Shown piece after piece: positions 38,401 to 45,700 of a DNA stretch of 64,000 nucleotides. How positions within the stretch are numbered: position 1 is the stretch's first letter; every line of letters begins with the position of its first letter. The position numbers and the translations under genes were made by a program. The notes under the pieces are model-generated. The model saw only the letters and a list, made by a program, of their open reading frames with translations. It searched no databases and was not told where the DNA came from. The stretch lies in contig NZ_MSMP01000027.1 of NCBI RefSeq assembly GCF_001936575.1, positions 1 to 64,000 on the forward strand. Reading direction: 5' to 3'. This DNA comes from Tenacibaculum agarivorans. Lineage in GTDB: Bacteria; Bacteroidota; Bacteroidia; Flavobacteriales; Flavobacteriaceae.

Positions 38401-39549
38401 ATTAACAATTTCCAAAAGTCATTGTATAGTAATAATATTAGTCATTTACAACTAGTGCCTTCTTATGTAACCAATATATTAGAAGAAGGAGTTGCTGTGG
38501 AAGGCTTATCAAATTTAGATTATTTCTTAGTTACTGGTGAGGCAGCTACAAAATCCTTATTAGATAAATGGTTCTCATTATATCCATCTGTTCCTGTAGT
38601 TAATGCTTACGGACCTGCTGAAGCTGCAGATGATATTACATTACATATCATGAACGAAGCTCCAAATGGTGCAGTAGTTCCAATAGGAAAACCAGTAGCA
38701 AATATGGATGTATATGTAGTAGATAGTTTTAATAATCTATGCCCAATAGGTGTAGTTGGAGAATTATGGACAAGCGGTATTGGAGTAGGTAGAGGATACT
38801 TAAATAGAGAAGAGCTTACTCAAGAGAAGTTTATAGAGAATCCATTTAAACCTGAAGGTGGACGATTATACAAAACGGGAGATTTAGGAAGATGGTTACC
38901 AGATGGAACTTTAGAATTTTCTGGTCGTACAGATGATCAAGTTAAAATTAGAGGTTATCGTATTGAATTAGGAGAAATAGAAAATACCATAACGTCTTTA
39001 GAATCTATAAGTCAATGTTGCGTATTAGCAAAGAAAGATACTACTGGAGTAAATCGTTTAGTGGTGTATTTAGTAGTAGAAGATAATGCTAGTAAAGAAA
39101 AACTACAAGAAGCTGTTGCTGAAAGTTTACCAAATTATATGATTCCTCAGTTATGGTTTGTGCTAGATGAAATGCCACTTACGGCAAATGGAAAAATTGA
39201 TAAAAAGTCTTTACCTGAGCCAGATCTTTCTCAATTATCAAATAAAGAATATGTAGCACCAAGAAATGAAACTGAAGAACAATTAGTAACAATTTGGCAA
39301 GAGTTATTGGGTATTGAAAAAATAAGTATTTATGATGACTTCTTTGATTTAGGAGGCCATTCTTTACTCGCTACTCGCTTAGTATCTATGATTCGAACAA
39401 AATTAGATACTGAAGTTTCTATTCGTGAAATATTTGAAGAAACAACCATAGAAGAACAAGCATCACTTATTGAAATTTTTAGATCATATCTAGAAGAAGA
39501 TGATGATGAAATTGACCAAGAAAACTATATCGAAACTATTGAAATATAA
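23317..39549 (+). CDS. NRPS gene 3, five modules (B-Asn-B-B-B predicted)
   Basis: A 5410-residue peptide synthetase, 24 bp after gene 2. Domains (approximate residues): TubC-like docking 1-57; LCL C1 81-525; A1 528-1038; PCP1 Ser1086; LCL C2 1142-1580; A2 1582-2093; PCP2 Ser2144; LCL C3 2201-2636; A3 2638-3150; PCP3 Ser3203; LCL C4 3259-3694; A4 3698-4210; PCP4 Ser4262; dual E/C 4302-4787; A5 4791-5300; PCP5 Ser5349 in FFDLGGHSLL; acidic tail ending NYIETIEI. A1, A3, A4 and A5 all show the pocket D-I-W-Q-L-T-A-D-D with AYGPAEAADDITLH. A2 reads D-A-T-K-V-G-E-V-G, close to the Asn code D-L-T-K-[L/V]-G-E-V-G. Only residue 4 is followed by an E/C domain, so only that one should be D. All condensation domains keep the HHxxxD core. 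Four of five modules sharing one pocket is unusual and implies a cluster of like residues. Confidence 0.97.
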   Translation: MNLEILEILRVSEKEGIKLVLEEGKLSIKSKKTSIDSNLLQKIKNQKEVLISYLQKHEKGSSQIGSEGNIVAFDRTELTHIPLSFNQERLWFLDQLQGSSEEYHIPAVIRLEGALNISVLEQALKTIVDRHEVLRTNILSKEGVGYQEIIEAKDWCLDKSKVTGEEELSKVLQNYLTVPFDLSKDYKLRACLYDLGEDKYVLACVFHHIASDGWSENILTNEFVELYSALQSNRAIILPELSLQYIDYAIWQRKYFEGDLLEAQLSYWEQKLAGVNTLALPLDYTRPPMQSNAGSDVSLTLDEKLTQSLKDICQQEGVTMPMLLLSAFKLLLSRYSGQEDICVGTSIANRTQSELEGMIGFFVNTLALRTDLSGNPTFTEFLARVKTTTLEGYKHQQTPFEKIVDRVVTTRDMSSTPLFQVMFDYHNEGSILEEANADTDESLDLGNLNISEYEYTNTSAQFDLTLNVSEEDLVIILNLNYCSDLFKQVTIGRILAHYKELLLSIVSNVDQPIGNLSMLTPQENVLLLEEFNASTVDYPLDKTVMDLFSDQVQKSPNAVAAIFEGEELTYSELDKRSNSLAYYLITQGVQPNDLVGVCLNRGFDMLIAVLGVLKSGAAYVPIKPDFPTDRVAHLIEDTSCKLVITNSSSTDVLIPFNTIELVNLDKTSLFTSNNTAKELELTYSSNALAYIIYTSGSTGVPKGAMIEHAGLLNHLLIMIDELKMNNESVIAFTAPFTFDISVWQLLSALVCGGSVAIYSEDRILNLNDFQVSLEEYKVSHLQLVPSYIASLLENGVAVKGLSGLAYFLVTGEAVTKSLLDKWFSLYPSVPVVNAYGPAEAADDITLHIMHEPPLGDLVPIGKPVANMDVYVVDSFNNLCPIGVVGELWTSGIGVGRGYLNREELTKEKFITNPFKNNGERLYKTGDLGRWLPEGILEFVGRSDDQVKIRGYRIELGEIESVLSKIEGIQNSCVLAKKDAIGTNRLVGYVVVEKELNKQKIQESLKASLPDYMVPTIWVELGAMPLTANGKIDKKSLPEPDSSELSSSEYVAPRNETEEQLVTVWQELLAIEKIGVYDDFFELGGHSLLATRLVAMIRTKMSIEILIRDVFEHTTISDLGLHISTLSEGVLLPPVIAQERPKQIPLSFSQERLWFLDELQGTNEYHVPIVIRLNGALNIAALEQSFKTILERHEILCTNIVSEDGYGYQEIVAADSWFLEQETTTTEALEKSLEAYLSTPFNLEKDYKLRACLYNLGNEQYVLAAVLHHIASDGWSEDILIGEFLALYGSLQEGKTIELPKLNLQYSDYAIWQRKYIEGTVLENQLSYWEEKLKGVSNLQLPLDYERPAVQSIEGASTFLALDEDLTTSVKELCQKEGVTLFMFLLSTFKVLLSRYSGQEDICVGTPIANRTQSDLEDMIGFFVNTLALRSDLSGNPRFSDVLAQVKQTTLEAYDHQLTPFEKVVDKVVATRDMSTTPLFQVMFMTENTSTDVSGESGNDIDFGGVEISEYEFENVTAKFDLTMSIAESNSNILLNVNYCTALFEKTTIDRVLVHYKELLKSIVQDCRQPIGHLSMLTTAEKQLFLNVNNETEVIYAKDKTVVDAFTEQVLKTPEAIALIYQNQELTFEEVDQRSNQLAHYLQDEGVQANTLVGICMERSLEMLVGILGVLKSGGAYVPIDPAYPEDRIDYMLKDAEINLVLVNEVNEQTKRLQEKEDLIITSLDQNWKDITAYTKDSLGGVVAPNNLAYVIYTSGSTGKPKGVPIRHNSLMNYISTCSNLYIGEEISGSYMHLSMSFDASMTEIFTPLVNGKLLVISSTSGLEVFKDENLIKYAPYNFIKLTPSHLELLDPIIRDTEILAHRYVLGGEALQLNHLSTFEELNISATIINEYGPTEATVGCTTYTFNTLDENLPTHSYPIGVPMPNMQLYVLDKNLNLVPEGVTGELCIGGFGLSSGYLHREELTKEKFIENPFVAGDKLYKTGDLGKWLPDGNLEFLGRKDDQVKIRGYRIELGEIESTLSELPSINQCCVLAKEDANGAKQLVGYVVSKEEFNKEEVQTALKETLPSYMVPSLWISLDEMPLTVNGKLDRKALPELDGSMLSTKEYVAPRNETEEQLVNIWQDLLSVEKVGVYDDFFELGGHSLLATRLVSLIRKELEKELAIREIFEHTTIADLSLHITTQSKGVLLPEVTAEDRSDSIPLSFSQERLWFLDQFEGTLAYHIPAIIHIEGDLDVEILEQALKTIVARHEILRTNLFSKDGVGYQQIVSADNWSLEKKVILNKDELDTQIHNYLITPFNLSSDYKLRSCLYDLGENTYVLACIFHHIASDGWSEGILTNEFVELYDALKSGREINLPELSIQYADYAIWQRKYLEGEILDKQLSYWENKLTGVDTLALPTDYIRPAVQSMAGTTFSTDLGEELSALVKEVYQKEGVTSFMFLLASFKVLLSRYSGQEDICVGTPIANRTQYELESIIGFFTNTLALRSDLSGNLSFKELLQQVKLTTLEGYDNQLTPFERVVDRVVTTRDVSMTPLFQIMFDYDSEIEKTTEQTEESKGLSDILIQPHNFSETTAQFDIIFNINENESNILLNIVYCTDLFKEETIARMLENYKTLLKSIVTNIEQSIGDLLVLAPQEETQLLNTFNATAVDYPLDKTVVDLFSAQVQKSPEAIAVVFEGEELTYSALDERSNQLAHYLIGEGVKSDDLVGLCLERGLDMLVGVLGILKSGGAYVPIKPDFPMDRISYIIEDTNCSLLVTDSLNEFVLESLFDDSIHLVILDEEVVESDYPTTPVEVKYRSNDLAYIIYTSGSTGLPKGAMIEHAGLLNHLLIMVDELEMNPESTVAFTAPFTFDISVWQMLSGLLCGASIVVYSEDTILDIDEFQDTLEENSISHLQLVPSYVASLLDNEEVVSGLSGLSYFLVTGEAATQSLLDKWFSLYPNVPVVNAYGPAEAADDITLHIMKEAPNGIVVPIGKPVANMDVYVVDQFNNLCPIGVVGELWTSGIGVGRGYLNREELTQEKFIENPFKSEGGRLYKTGDLGRWLSDGTLEFVGRSDDQVKIRGYRIELGEIENALSQVCNVQSSCVLAKKDAIGTNLLVGYVVVEGEFEKEKLQEDLKASLPDYMVPMVWVSLEEMPLTANGKIDKRSLPEPDSSELSTREYVAPRNETEEQMAAIWQNLLGIEKVGVHDDFFELGGHSLLATRLVSMIRKELKKEIEIAGVFEHTELSELAEHVSTLSVGVLLPSVSVEERPERIPLSFSQERIWFIDQLQGSLAYHMPVVMHLEGKLDVDNLERTLKTIVERHEILRTNILSADGYGYQEAMSHNNWRLTQQTVIDSELEESLAKYLVIPFDLSKDYKLRACLYSLEADKYILACVFHHIASDGWSEDILIKEFDELYIAMQLGKEANLPDLTLQYADYAIWQRKYLDGEVLENQLSYWGEKLADASVLELPTDYQRPAIQETEGANITVNLSEELGISINTLSKQENVTTFMFLLSAFKVLLSRYSGQNDICIGTPIANRTQTELEGMIGFFVNTLVLRSDLSNDISFKELLRQVKTTTLEGYDNQLAPFEKVVDRVVTNRDMSTTPLFQVMFSLENTSNAATDEPLNEITDAEFDHIVISPYESDTVSSQFDLTLDVSEENSIFELSLTYSTTLFKEATIVRMLAHYKQLLKSIVSNIDQSIGDVEMLTSQEQTQLLDVFNATEVNYPLDKTVVELFAAEVEKTPEATAVIFEGEELTYQELDERSNRLAHYLVEKGVKSDDLIGICLDRSTQMLVGVLGILKSGGAYVPIKPDFPSDRIAYLLEDTNCSLVVTNSTSIDVFNSFEAVNQVELDTIITNAKYPITTLEIACNSKGLAYVIYTSGSTGLPKGAMIEHAGLLNHLLLMIDDLEITSDSAVAFTAPFTFDISVWQMLSGLLCGASIVVYSEASILDLEGFQSSLSNNKVSHLQLVPSYVSSLLESGEVKAGLSDLSYFLVTGEAATQSLLDKWFSLYPQVPVVNAYGPAEAADDITLHIMKESPSGMVVPIGKPVANMDVYVVDRFDNLCPVGVVGELWTSGIGVGRGYLNRETLTKEKFIENPFKSEGGRLYKTGDLGRWLPDGTLEFVGRTDDQVKIRGYRIELGEIENALSQVVTIQNCCVLAKKDTSGINRLVGYVVVDGDFKKNKIQDELKESLPEYMVPMLWINLDEMPLTANGKIDKKSLPEPDSSELSTVEYVAPRNEIEAQLVSIWQDLLGVEKVGVYDDFFELGGHSLLIVQLIARVQKIGFHIAVKDIFLNPSVVGIIEKMVSLSSMYVTPENGITKDTVRITPEMVPLLDFDQEHIDVVVSQIKGGTSSIEDIYPLSPLQEGIYFHYLMSSKEEGDPYILPTLLSFTNQEKRSSFIEALQFVVNRHDVLRTCFINEGLSNPVQVVLREAPLYIEELEIDSTKDFSSELELLVAPGHHWMDVSKAPLLQLKSINDPNNEICYLVVYQHHLALDHIGLEKVVSEIVLYLSGRKAELPTPVLYRDFIGHTLHQQATNDSEAYFKELLGNINEPTYPFALSDIRDNFSDIKEAQSLLPESLSAELRELSISLGMSSAVLFHAAFGLVVGRCSNTDYAIFGTLLLGRLQGSLGAADSLGLFINTLPFLTELKGTVSEYVAKVNGALSDLLAYEQTPLSNVHSWSGISNELPLFSALMNFRHSAPEEDEEVEAGIEEQNDDAINLGVDVTSVNERTNYPISLDIDDYGKEFVLTAQIDGDIKPELFLGYIEEALTQLVKGLKAEQNTTVDSVTILPKEEVSLLESFNETTVDYPLDKTVVDLFESQVQKSPDAIAAVFGEDELSYQELNERANQLAHHLVAQGVQSNDLVGICVERSFDMLIGILGILKSGGAYVPIKPDFPKDRIAYLLEDTKCSILVTDIVSKTSLESFTDTIQVVTIDETKDYSTMSTGLTYSSSDLAYIIYTSGSTGLPKGAMIEHAGLLNHLLLMIDELKMTHESAVAFTAPFTFDISVWQMLSGLLCGGRIIIYGEDKILDINNFQKSLYSNNISHLQLVPSYVTNILEEGVAVEGLSNLDYFLVTGEAATKSLLDKWFSLYPSVPVVNAYGPAEAADDITLHIMNEAPNGAVVPIGKPVANMDVYVVDSFNNLCPIGVVGELWTSGIGVGRGYLNREELTQEKFIENPFKPEGGRLYKTGDLGRWLPDGTLEFSGRTDDQVKIRGYRIELGEIENTITSLESISQCCVLAKKDTTGVNRLVVYLVVEDNASKEKLQEAVAESLPNYMIPQLWFVLDEMPLTANGKIDKKSLPEPDLSQLSNKEYVAPRNETEEQLVTIWQELLGIEKISIYDDFFDLGGHSLLATRLVSMIRTKLDTEVSIREIFEETTIEEQASLIEIFRSYLEEDDDEIDQENYIETIEI
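25759..25850 (+). repeat. 92-bp exact repeat, copy 1 (gene 3 module 1)
   Basis: Compared base by base, this 92-bp stretch is identical to 38548-38639. It encodes the end of the pocket region, including LLDKWFSLYP and AYGPAEAADDI, and covers pocket positions 322, 330 and 331. Confidence 0.85.
34381..35739 (+). repeat. Near-identical A-domain segment, copy 1 (gene 3 module 4)
   Basis: This stretch runs from the end of condensation domain 4 to the end of the A-domain core and aligns with 47360-48718 at a constant offset of 12979 bp, so the two are collinear without net insertions or deletions. Long runs are identical at the DNA level, and similarity falls just after the segment. This points to recent duplication or gene conversion between NRPS genes. 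Confidence 0.8.
38548..38639 (+). repeat. 92-bp exact repeat, copy 2 (gene 3 module 5)
   Basis: Identical partner of 25759-25850, some 12.8 kb downstream in the same gene. The flanks diverge at synonymous and non-synonymous sites, so the exact match is a local tract and fits gene conversion. Confidence 0.85.
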
Positions 39550-39730
39550 CTTTTAAGTTATGAATACTGAAATTTTAGACATCCTAAAAGAAGCTAAGCA
39601 GCAAGGTGTAAAGATAGGTGTTAAAGGAAGCTCTTTGACAGTTAAGTCTGCAGCTCCAATTAATTCTGAATTAATTCAAAAAATAAAAGAGAATAAACCT
39701 GAGATTATAAAATACATTCAAAATCTTAGA
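39478..39730 (+). other. Docking junction gene 3 to gene 4
   Basis: Gene 3 ends in an acidic run followed by QENYIETIEI, fitting the same tail pattern as genes 1 and 2. Gene 4 begins with a third TubC-like domain (QQGVKIGVKGSSLTV, then KIKENKPEIIKYI). The gap is only 10 bp, the shortest of the NRPS junctions. Confidence 0.7.
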
Positions 39731-42700
39731 TCAAAAAATAAAACAAGTGCACTTAAAAAGGTAACTCCTTACGATCGAGAAACCGTTACTAAAGTTCCAT
39801 TATCATTTGGACAAGAACGTTTGTGGTTTGTAGATAAATTACAAGGGTCAGAAGCTTATCATATGCCCTTTATTTTACAATTTGAAGGAGATTTAGATGC
39901 ATCTATCATAGAAAAATCATTCATAAATATCATTACCAGGCATGAAGTATTAAGAACAAATATTTTGTCTGAAGATGGGGTGGGATATCAAGAAGTGATA
40001 AGTCCAGAAAACTGGACATTACTGCAAGAAAAAGTATCAGAAGAAACTTTAGAAGAAAAGTTAGAACAGTTTTTAACCACTCCTTTTGATTTATCTAGTG
40101 ATTATAAGTTAAAGGTATGTTTGTATGCTATTGGGAATAGTAAGTACGTATTAGCTTGTGTTTTTCATCATATTGCTAGTGATGGTTGGTCTGAAGATAT
40201 CTTGGTAAATGAATTCACAATAATTTATAATGCACTACAATGGGGAACAGAAATAAATCTTCCTCCATTAACATTACAGTATGCTGATTATGCGGTATGG
40301 CAACGTAAATATTTAGAAGGTAGTGTTTTAAACTTTCAACTTTCATATTGGGAAGAAAAACTAAAGAACGTTACACCTTTATCCTTACCAACTGACCGTC
40401 CACGACCAGCAGTTCAAAATACAGCAGGAGATTGTATATCTGTATCTTTAAGTAAAGAATTAAGCGATGATTTAAATGCACTCTGTGAAAGAGAAGGAGT
40501 AACCATTTTTATGTTGTTACTAACTACTTTTAAAGTGTTATTATCTCGTTATAGTGGTCAAGATGATATTTGCGTTGGAACTCCTATTGCTAACAGAACA
40601 CAAACGGAGTTAGAAAGCATGATTGGATTTTTCGTAAATACCTTAGCTCTACGAGGAGATTTAAGTGAAAATCCAAGTTTTTCAGATGTGTTAAAGCAAA
40701 TAAAAAATACAACATTAGAAGGATACGATTATCAATTGGCTCCTTTTGAGAAAATAGTAGATCGTGTGGTAACAGCACGCGATATGAGTAAAACTCCACT
40801 ATTTCAGGTACTATTTGTATTACAAAATACGTCTGATAATGATGAAGAAGAAGTTAAAGAAACAGAAATAGAAGTATCAGAAAATCTGAAAATTTCAGAA
40901 TATGGATTTGATACGGTAAGTTCTATGTTCGATTTAACTTTAGATGTTAGAGAAAGTGGTCAATGTTTTGTTTTAGATATGATTTACAGTACTACTTTAT
41001 TCGATAGTACTACCATTAATCGTATGTTAACTCATTATCAAGAGTTATTAAAAGCAATTATAAAAGATACAACTCAATCCATTGGTAATTTACCAATGCT
41101 AACAAATGAAGAAAAAAGAGAATTAGTTAGTACGTTTAACGATACCTCAGTAACCTATCCAACAGATACTACAATCATAAACTTGTTTTTAGAACAAGTA
41201 AATACAACTCCAAATGCTGTGGCTGTTGTATTTGAGGAAAAAGAGTTAACATATGCAGCATTAAATGAACGTTCTAATCAACTCGCAAATTATCTACTAT
41301 CCAATCATATAATTAAGAAAGAAGCCCCTGTAAGTGTTATTTTAGAACGTAGTGATTGGTTATTGGTTTCTTTTTTAGCCATTTTAAAAGCAGGAGCTTG
41401 TTATGTTCCTGTTGACCCTTCGTATCCAAAGGATAGGAAAGAATATATTCAACAAGACAGTGGAAGTATTTTTGTAATTGATGATGCATTCATAAATTCT
41501 TTCAAAGAAAATAGTGCATCGTACTCAAAAGAAATTCCAAATGTACAAGTAGACGCCAATGATTTAGCTTATATCATTTATACTTCAGGAAGTACAGGAA
41601 AACCTAAGGGAGTAATGATTGAACATCAAAATATCATTAACACTCTTTTATCGCAGATAGCTTCCTTTTCTATAACTTCAGAAGATAATTGCTTACAGTT
41701 TGCAAGTCAATCTTTTGATGCTTCAATCTGGGAATTAGGAATCTCTTTATTAAGCGGAGCAAGTTTATACATCATTAAAGAAGAACGAAAATCTGAAATT
41801 TCATTCTTTAAAGAGTATATACAAGAGAATAAAATCACCTTTGCTACATTACCTCCTGCATTTTTACAATTATTAGAAGTTGAAGATTTAAAAGGGGTAA
41901 AAACATTAGTTACAGCAGGAGAGGCAATTCCATTAGGATTAGCTAAAGAGTTTTCTGAAAATTATACCTATGTAAATGCATATGGTCCAACGGAAACTAG
42001 TATTTGTGCTACCACATTTCATGGAGAAATAAAAGATAGGGTACCAATAGGGAAACCTATTGATAATACTCAAATTTATATTTTAAATGACCTCAATGAG
42101 TTATTACCAATTGGTGTAGTAGGAGAGTTATGTGTTGGAGGAATAGGAGTAGCAAGAGGGTATTTAAATAGAGAAGAACTTACCAAGGAAAAATTTATTA
42201 CAAATCCTTTTAAATCAGGTGAACGAATCTATAGAACTGGTGATTTAGCACGATGGTTACCTGATGGAAATATAGAGTTTATAGGAAGAAAAGATGCTCA
42301 GGTAAAAATTAGAGGATATCGTATTGAACTAGGCGAAATAGAAAGTGCATTAGCCTCTTTGTCTAATATAGATCAAAGTTGTGTTCTGGTAACTAAAGAT
42401 GCTTCAGGAAACAAACGTTTAGTAGGATATGTTGTTAGTGAAGAAGAGCTGGATAAAGAAGAGATTCAAGCTCAATTAAAAGAAATTTTACCAGATTATA
42501 TGGTACCAATGGTTTGGGTAGAGTTACAAGAGATGCCTTTAACCACTAATGGAAAAATAGATAGAAAATCATTACCAGAGCCTGATAGTTCAGCATTATC
42601 TACAGTAGCATATGTTGCGCCGAGAAACGAAACTGAAGAATTACTTGTTACTATTTGGCAAGATTTATTAGGAGTTGAAAAAGTAGGGATTTACGATAAC

Positions 42701-45700
42701 TTTTTTGAATTAGGTGGACATAGTTTATTAATTGTTCAGTTAATTTCCCGAATTCAAAAAGAAGGATATCATATCGAAATAGGAGATGTCTTTGGAAATC
42801 CAACAATTGCTGCAATTACAGAAAACCTATCATCAATAGTTTCAACGTATCAAGTGCCAGCTAATGGAATTGTAGAAGGAATAGATGAAATCACTCCAGC
42901 AATGGTTCCGTTATTAGATTTTGGACAAGAAGATTTAGATAGTATCGTAGCTAGTATTCCAAGTGGTGTAGGAAACATCCAGGATATGTATCCATTATCA
43001 CCATTACAAGAAGGAATGTATTTCCATTATTTAATGAGTGATGAGAGTGTTGGAGACCCTTATGTTTCACCAAATTTATTATTGTTTAAAAATAAAGCAC
43101 AACGAGTTTCTTTTATAGAAGCTTTACAGTTTGTAGTAAATAGACATGATGTTTTACGTACCTGTTTTATAAGTGATGATTTACCAAATGCAGTCCAAGT
43201 AGTACTTAAGGAAGCGAAGTTATCAATTAATGAATTGCCATTAAATCCATCTCAAGATATCAGAGTTCAACTTGAAGGATTAGTAGCGTCTGGAAATCAT
43301 TGGATGGATGTTTCTAAAGCGCCTTTATTAGATGTAAAATATATAGATGATGATGAAAATGAAGCATATTATTTGTTAGTTAACAATCACCATCTAATTA
43401 TAGATCATGTTGGTTTAGAAAAAATTATAACAGAAGTAAATGTACATTTATTGGGACATGGAGATATTTTACCTCCACCAGTTTTATATAGAGATTTCAT
43501 AGGTCATACATTACATCAGCAAGCTACGAATGATAGTGAAACGTATTTTAAAGAAGCATTCGGTAGTATAGATGAACCAACATATCCATTTAACTTATCA
43601 AATGTAAGAGGTAATGGTACCGAAATTTCAGAAGCAAGTATCGGATTACCAAAAGAATTAAGTAAAGAAATCCGAACAACCTGTACAGATTTAGGAATAA
43701 CTCCAGCTATATTATTTCACGCAGCCTTTGGAATAGTAGTAGGAACATGTAGCAATAATAAGCAAGCCTTATTTGGTTCATTATTTTCAGGACGTTTACA
43801 AGGTGCTCTGGGAGCAGCAGATTCTCTTGGTTTGTTTATTAATACATTACCATTGTTGTTTAACATTGAAGGAACTGTTTCAGAGTATTTACAACAAGTA
43901 CAATCGAAATTAGGAGAATTATTACCTTATGAGCAAACACCGCTATCGCAAGTTCATAACTGGTCAGGTATCTCTAATGAAGTTCCTTTATTCAGTGCCA
44001 TTTTAAATTACAGACATTCTGGATCAGATGATGAATCTGAAGAAAGTATAATTGAAACTACTTTAGAAGAAATCAATGAATTTAATTTAGATATTGAAGT
44101 AATTGGAGAATTAGAACGTACAAATTATCCTTTTTCATTAGCAATAGATGATTTTGGAGTGGATTTTGGCTTAACGGCACAAATGGATTCTAGTATTCAA
44201 CCAGAGCGTATTCTTTCTTACATGGAAGCAGTACTAAAGCAGTTGCTAGATGAATTAAATACCGGAATAAGTGTAGATAAATTATCGATATTACCAAACG
44301 AAGAACAACTACAACTGATTAATGATTTTAATACAACAGCAGTTGAGTATCCAGAAGATAAAACAGTAATAGACTTATTTACAACTCAAGTTCAAGCAAA
44401 CCCTGAAGCTACGGCATTGGTTTACAATGGAGAAAAGTTGAGTTATCAGCAGTTAGATGAACTTTCTAATCAGTTGGCAAACTACATGTTAGCTAATTAT
44501 AGTGTAAATAACAAAACGTTTATAGCTGTAAGTTTAGAACGAAGTGATTGGTTAATAATTTCCTTTTTAGCAACGTTAAAAACAGGAGGAGTATATATCC
44601 CTATTGATCCTGCTTATCCAGAAGAAAGAAAACAGTATATCAAAACAGATAGTAATAGTAGCTTTAGTATCGATGAAGCGTTTTTAACAGCTTTCAAACA
44701 AAATATAGAAAATATTGATATCAGTTCTCCTAATGTAATGCTTAAACCGAAAGATTTAGCTTATGTCATTTATACTTCTGGAAGTACAGGAAACCCAAAA
44801 GGTGTAATGATAGAACATTTTAGTATTATTAATACAATACTTTCTCAAATAGCTGATTTTTCTATTGATGCAAAAGATAACTGTTTACAATTTGCAAGTC
44901 CATCATTTGATGCTTCTATTTGGGAGATAGGAATTGCATTATTAAGTGGTGCTAGTTTATGTATTGTAAATGAAGAAGAAAAGTCAGATGCTTCACTATT
45001 TAAAACATTCATACAACAACAAGAAGTAACTTTTGCTACGTTACCACCAGCATTTTTACAATTGTTAGACGTTGAAGATTTAAATAGTCTCAAAACCTTA
45101 GTTACTGCAGGTGAAGCAATTCCATTAAAAGTAGCGAAAGCTTTTTCACAACAGTATAAATACATAAATGCATATGGCCCAACAGAAACAAGTATTTGTG
45201 CCACCACTTTTAATGGTGAAATAGATGAGCTTGTTCCTATTGGAAAGCCAATTCATAACACTCAAGTATACATATTAAGTGAAGCGAATGAGCTATTACC
45301 TTTAGGAGTTGCAGGAGAACTTTGTGTAGGCGGAAGAGGAGTTGCTAGAGGATATTTAAACAGAGAAGAACTTACCAAAGAAAAATTTATAGATAATCCA
45401 TTTGTAGCAGGTGATCGAGTATATAGAACAGGAGACATCGCTAAATGGTTACCAGATGGTACCTTAGAATTTATAGGAAGAAAAGATTTTCAAGTTAAAA
45501 TTCGTGGTTATCGTATTGAATTAGGAGAAATAGAGAATGCGTTATCACAAATAACAAATGTCCAAAGTTGTTGCGTATTAGCAAAAGAAGATACGAGTGG
45601 TGCAAAACAATTGGTAGGTTATGTAGTTGTAGATGGAAACTTTGATAAAGAGTTTTTACAAGAAGAACTATTAAGAATTCTACCAGATTACATGGTGCCG

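Noticed and set aside
430..44300. Reading the E/C domains as stand-alone epimerisation domains
   Set aside because: Each is followed directly by an A domain with no separate condensation domain, so it must also condense.
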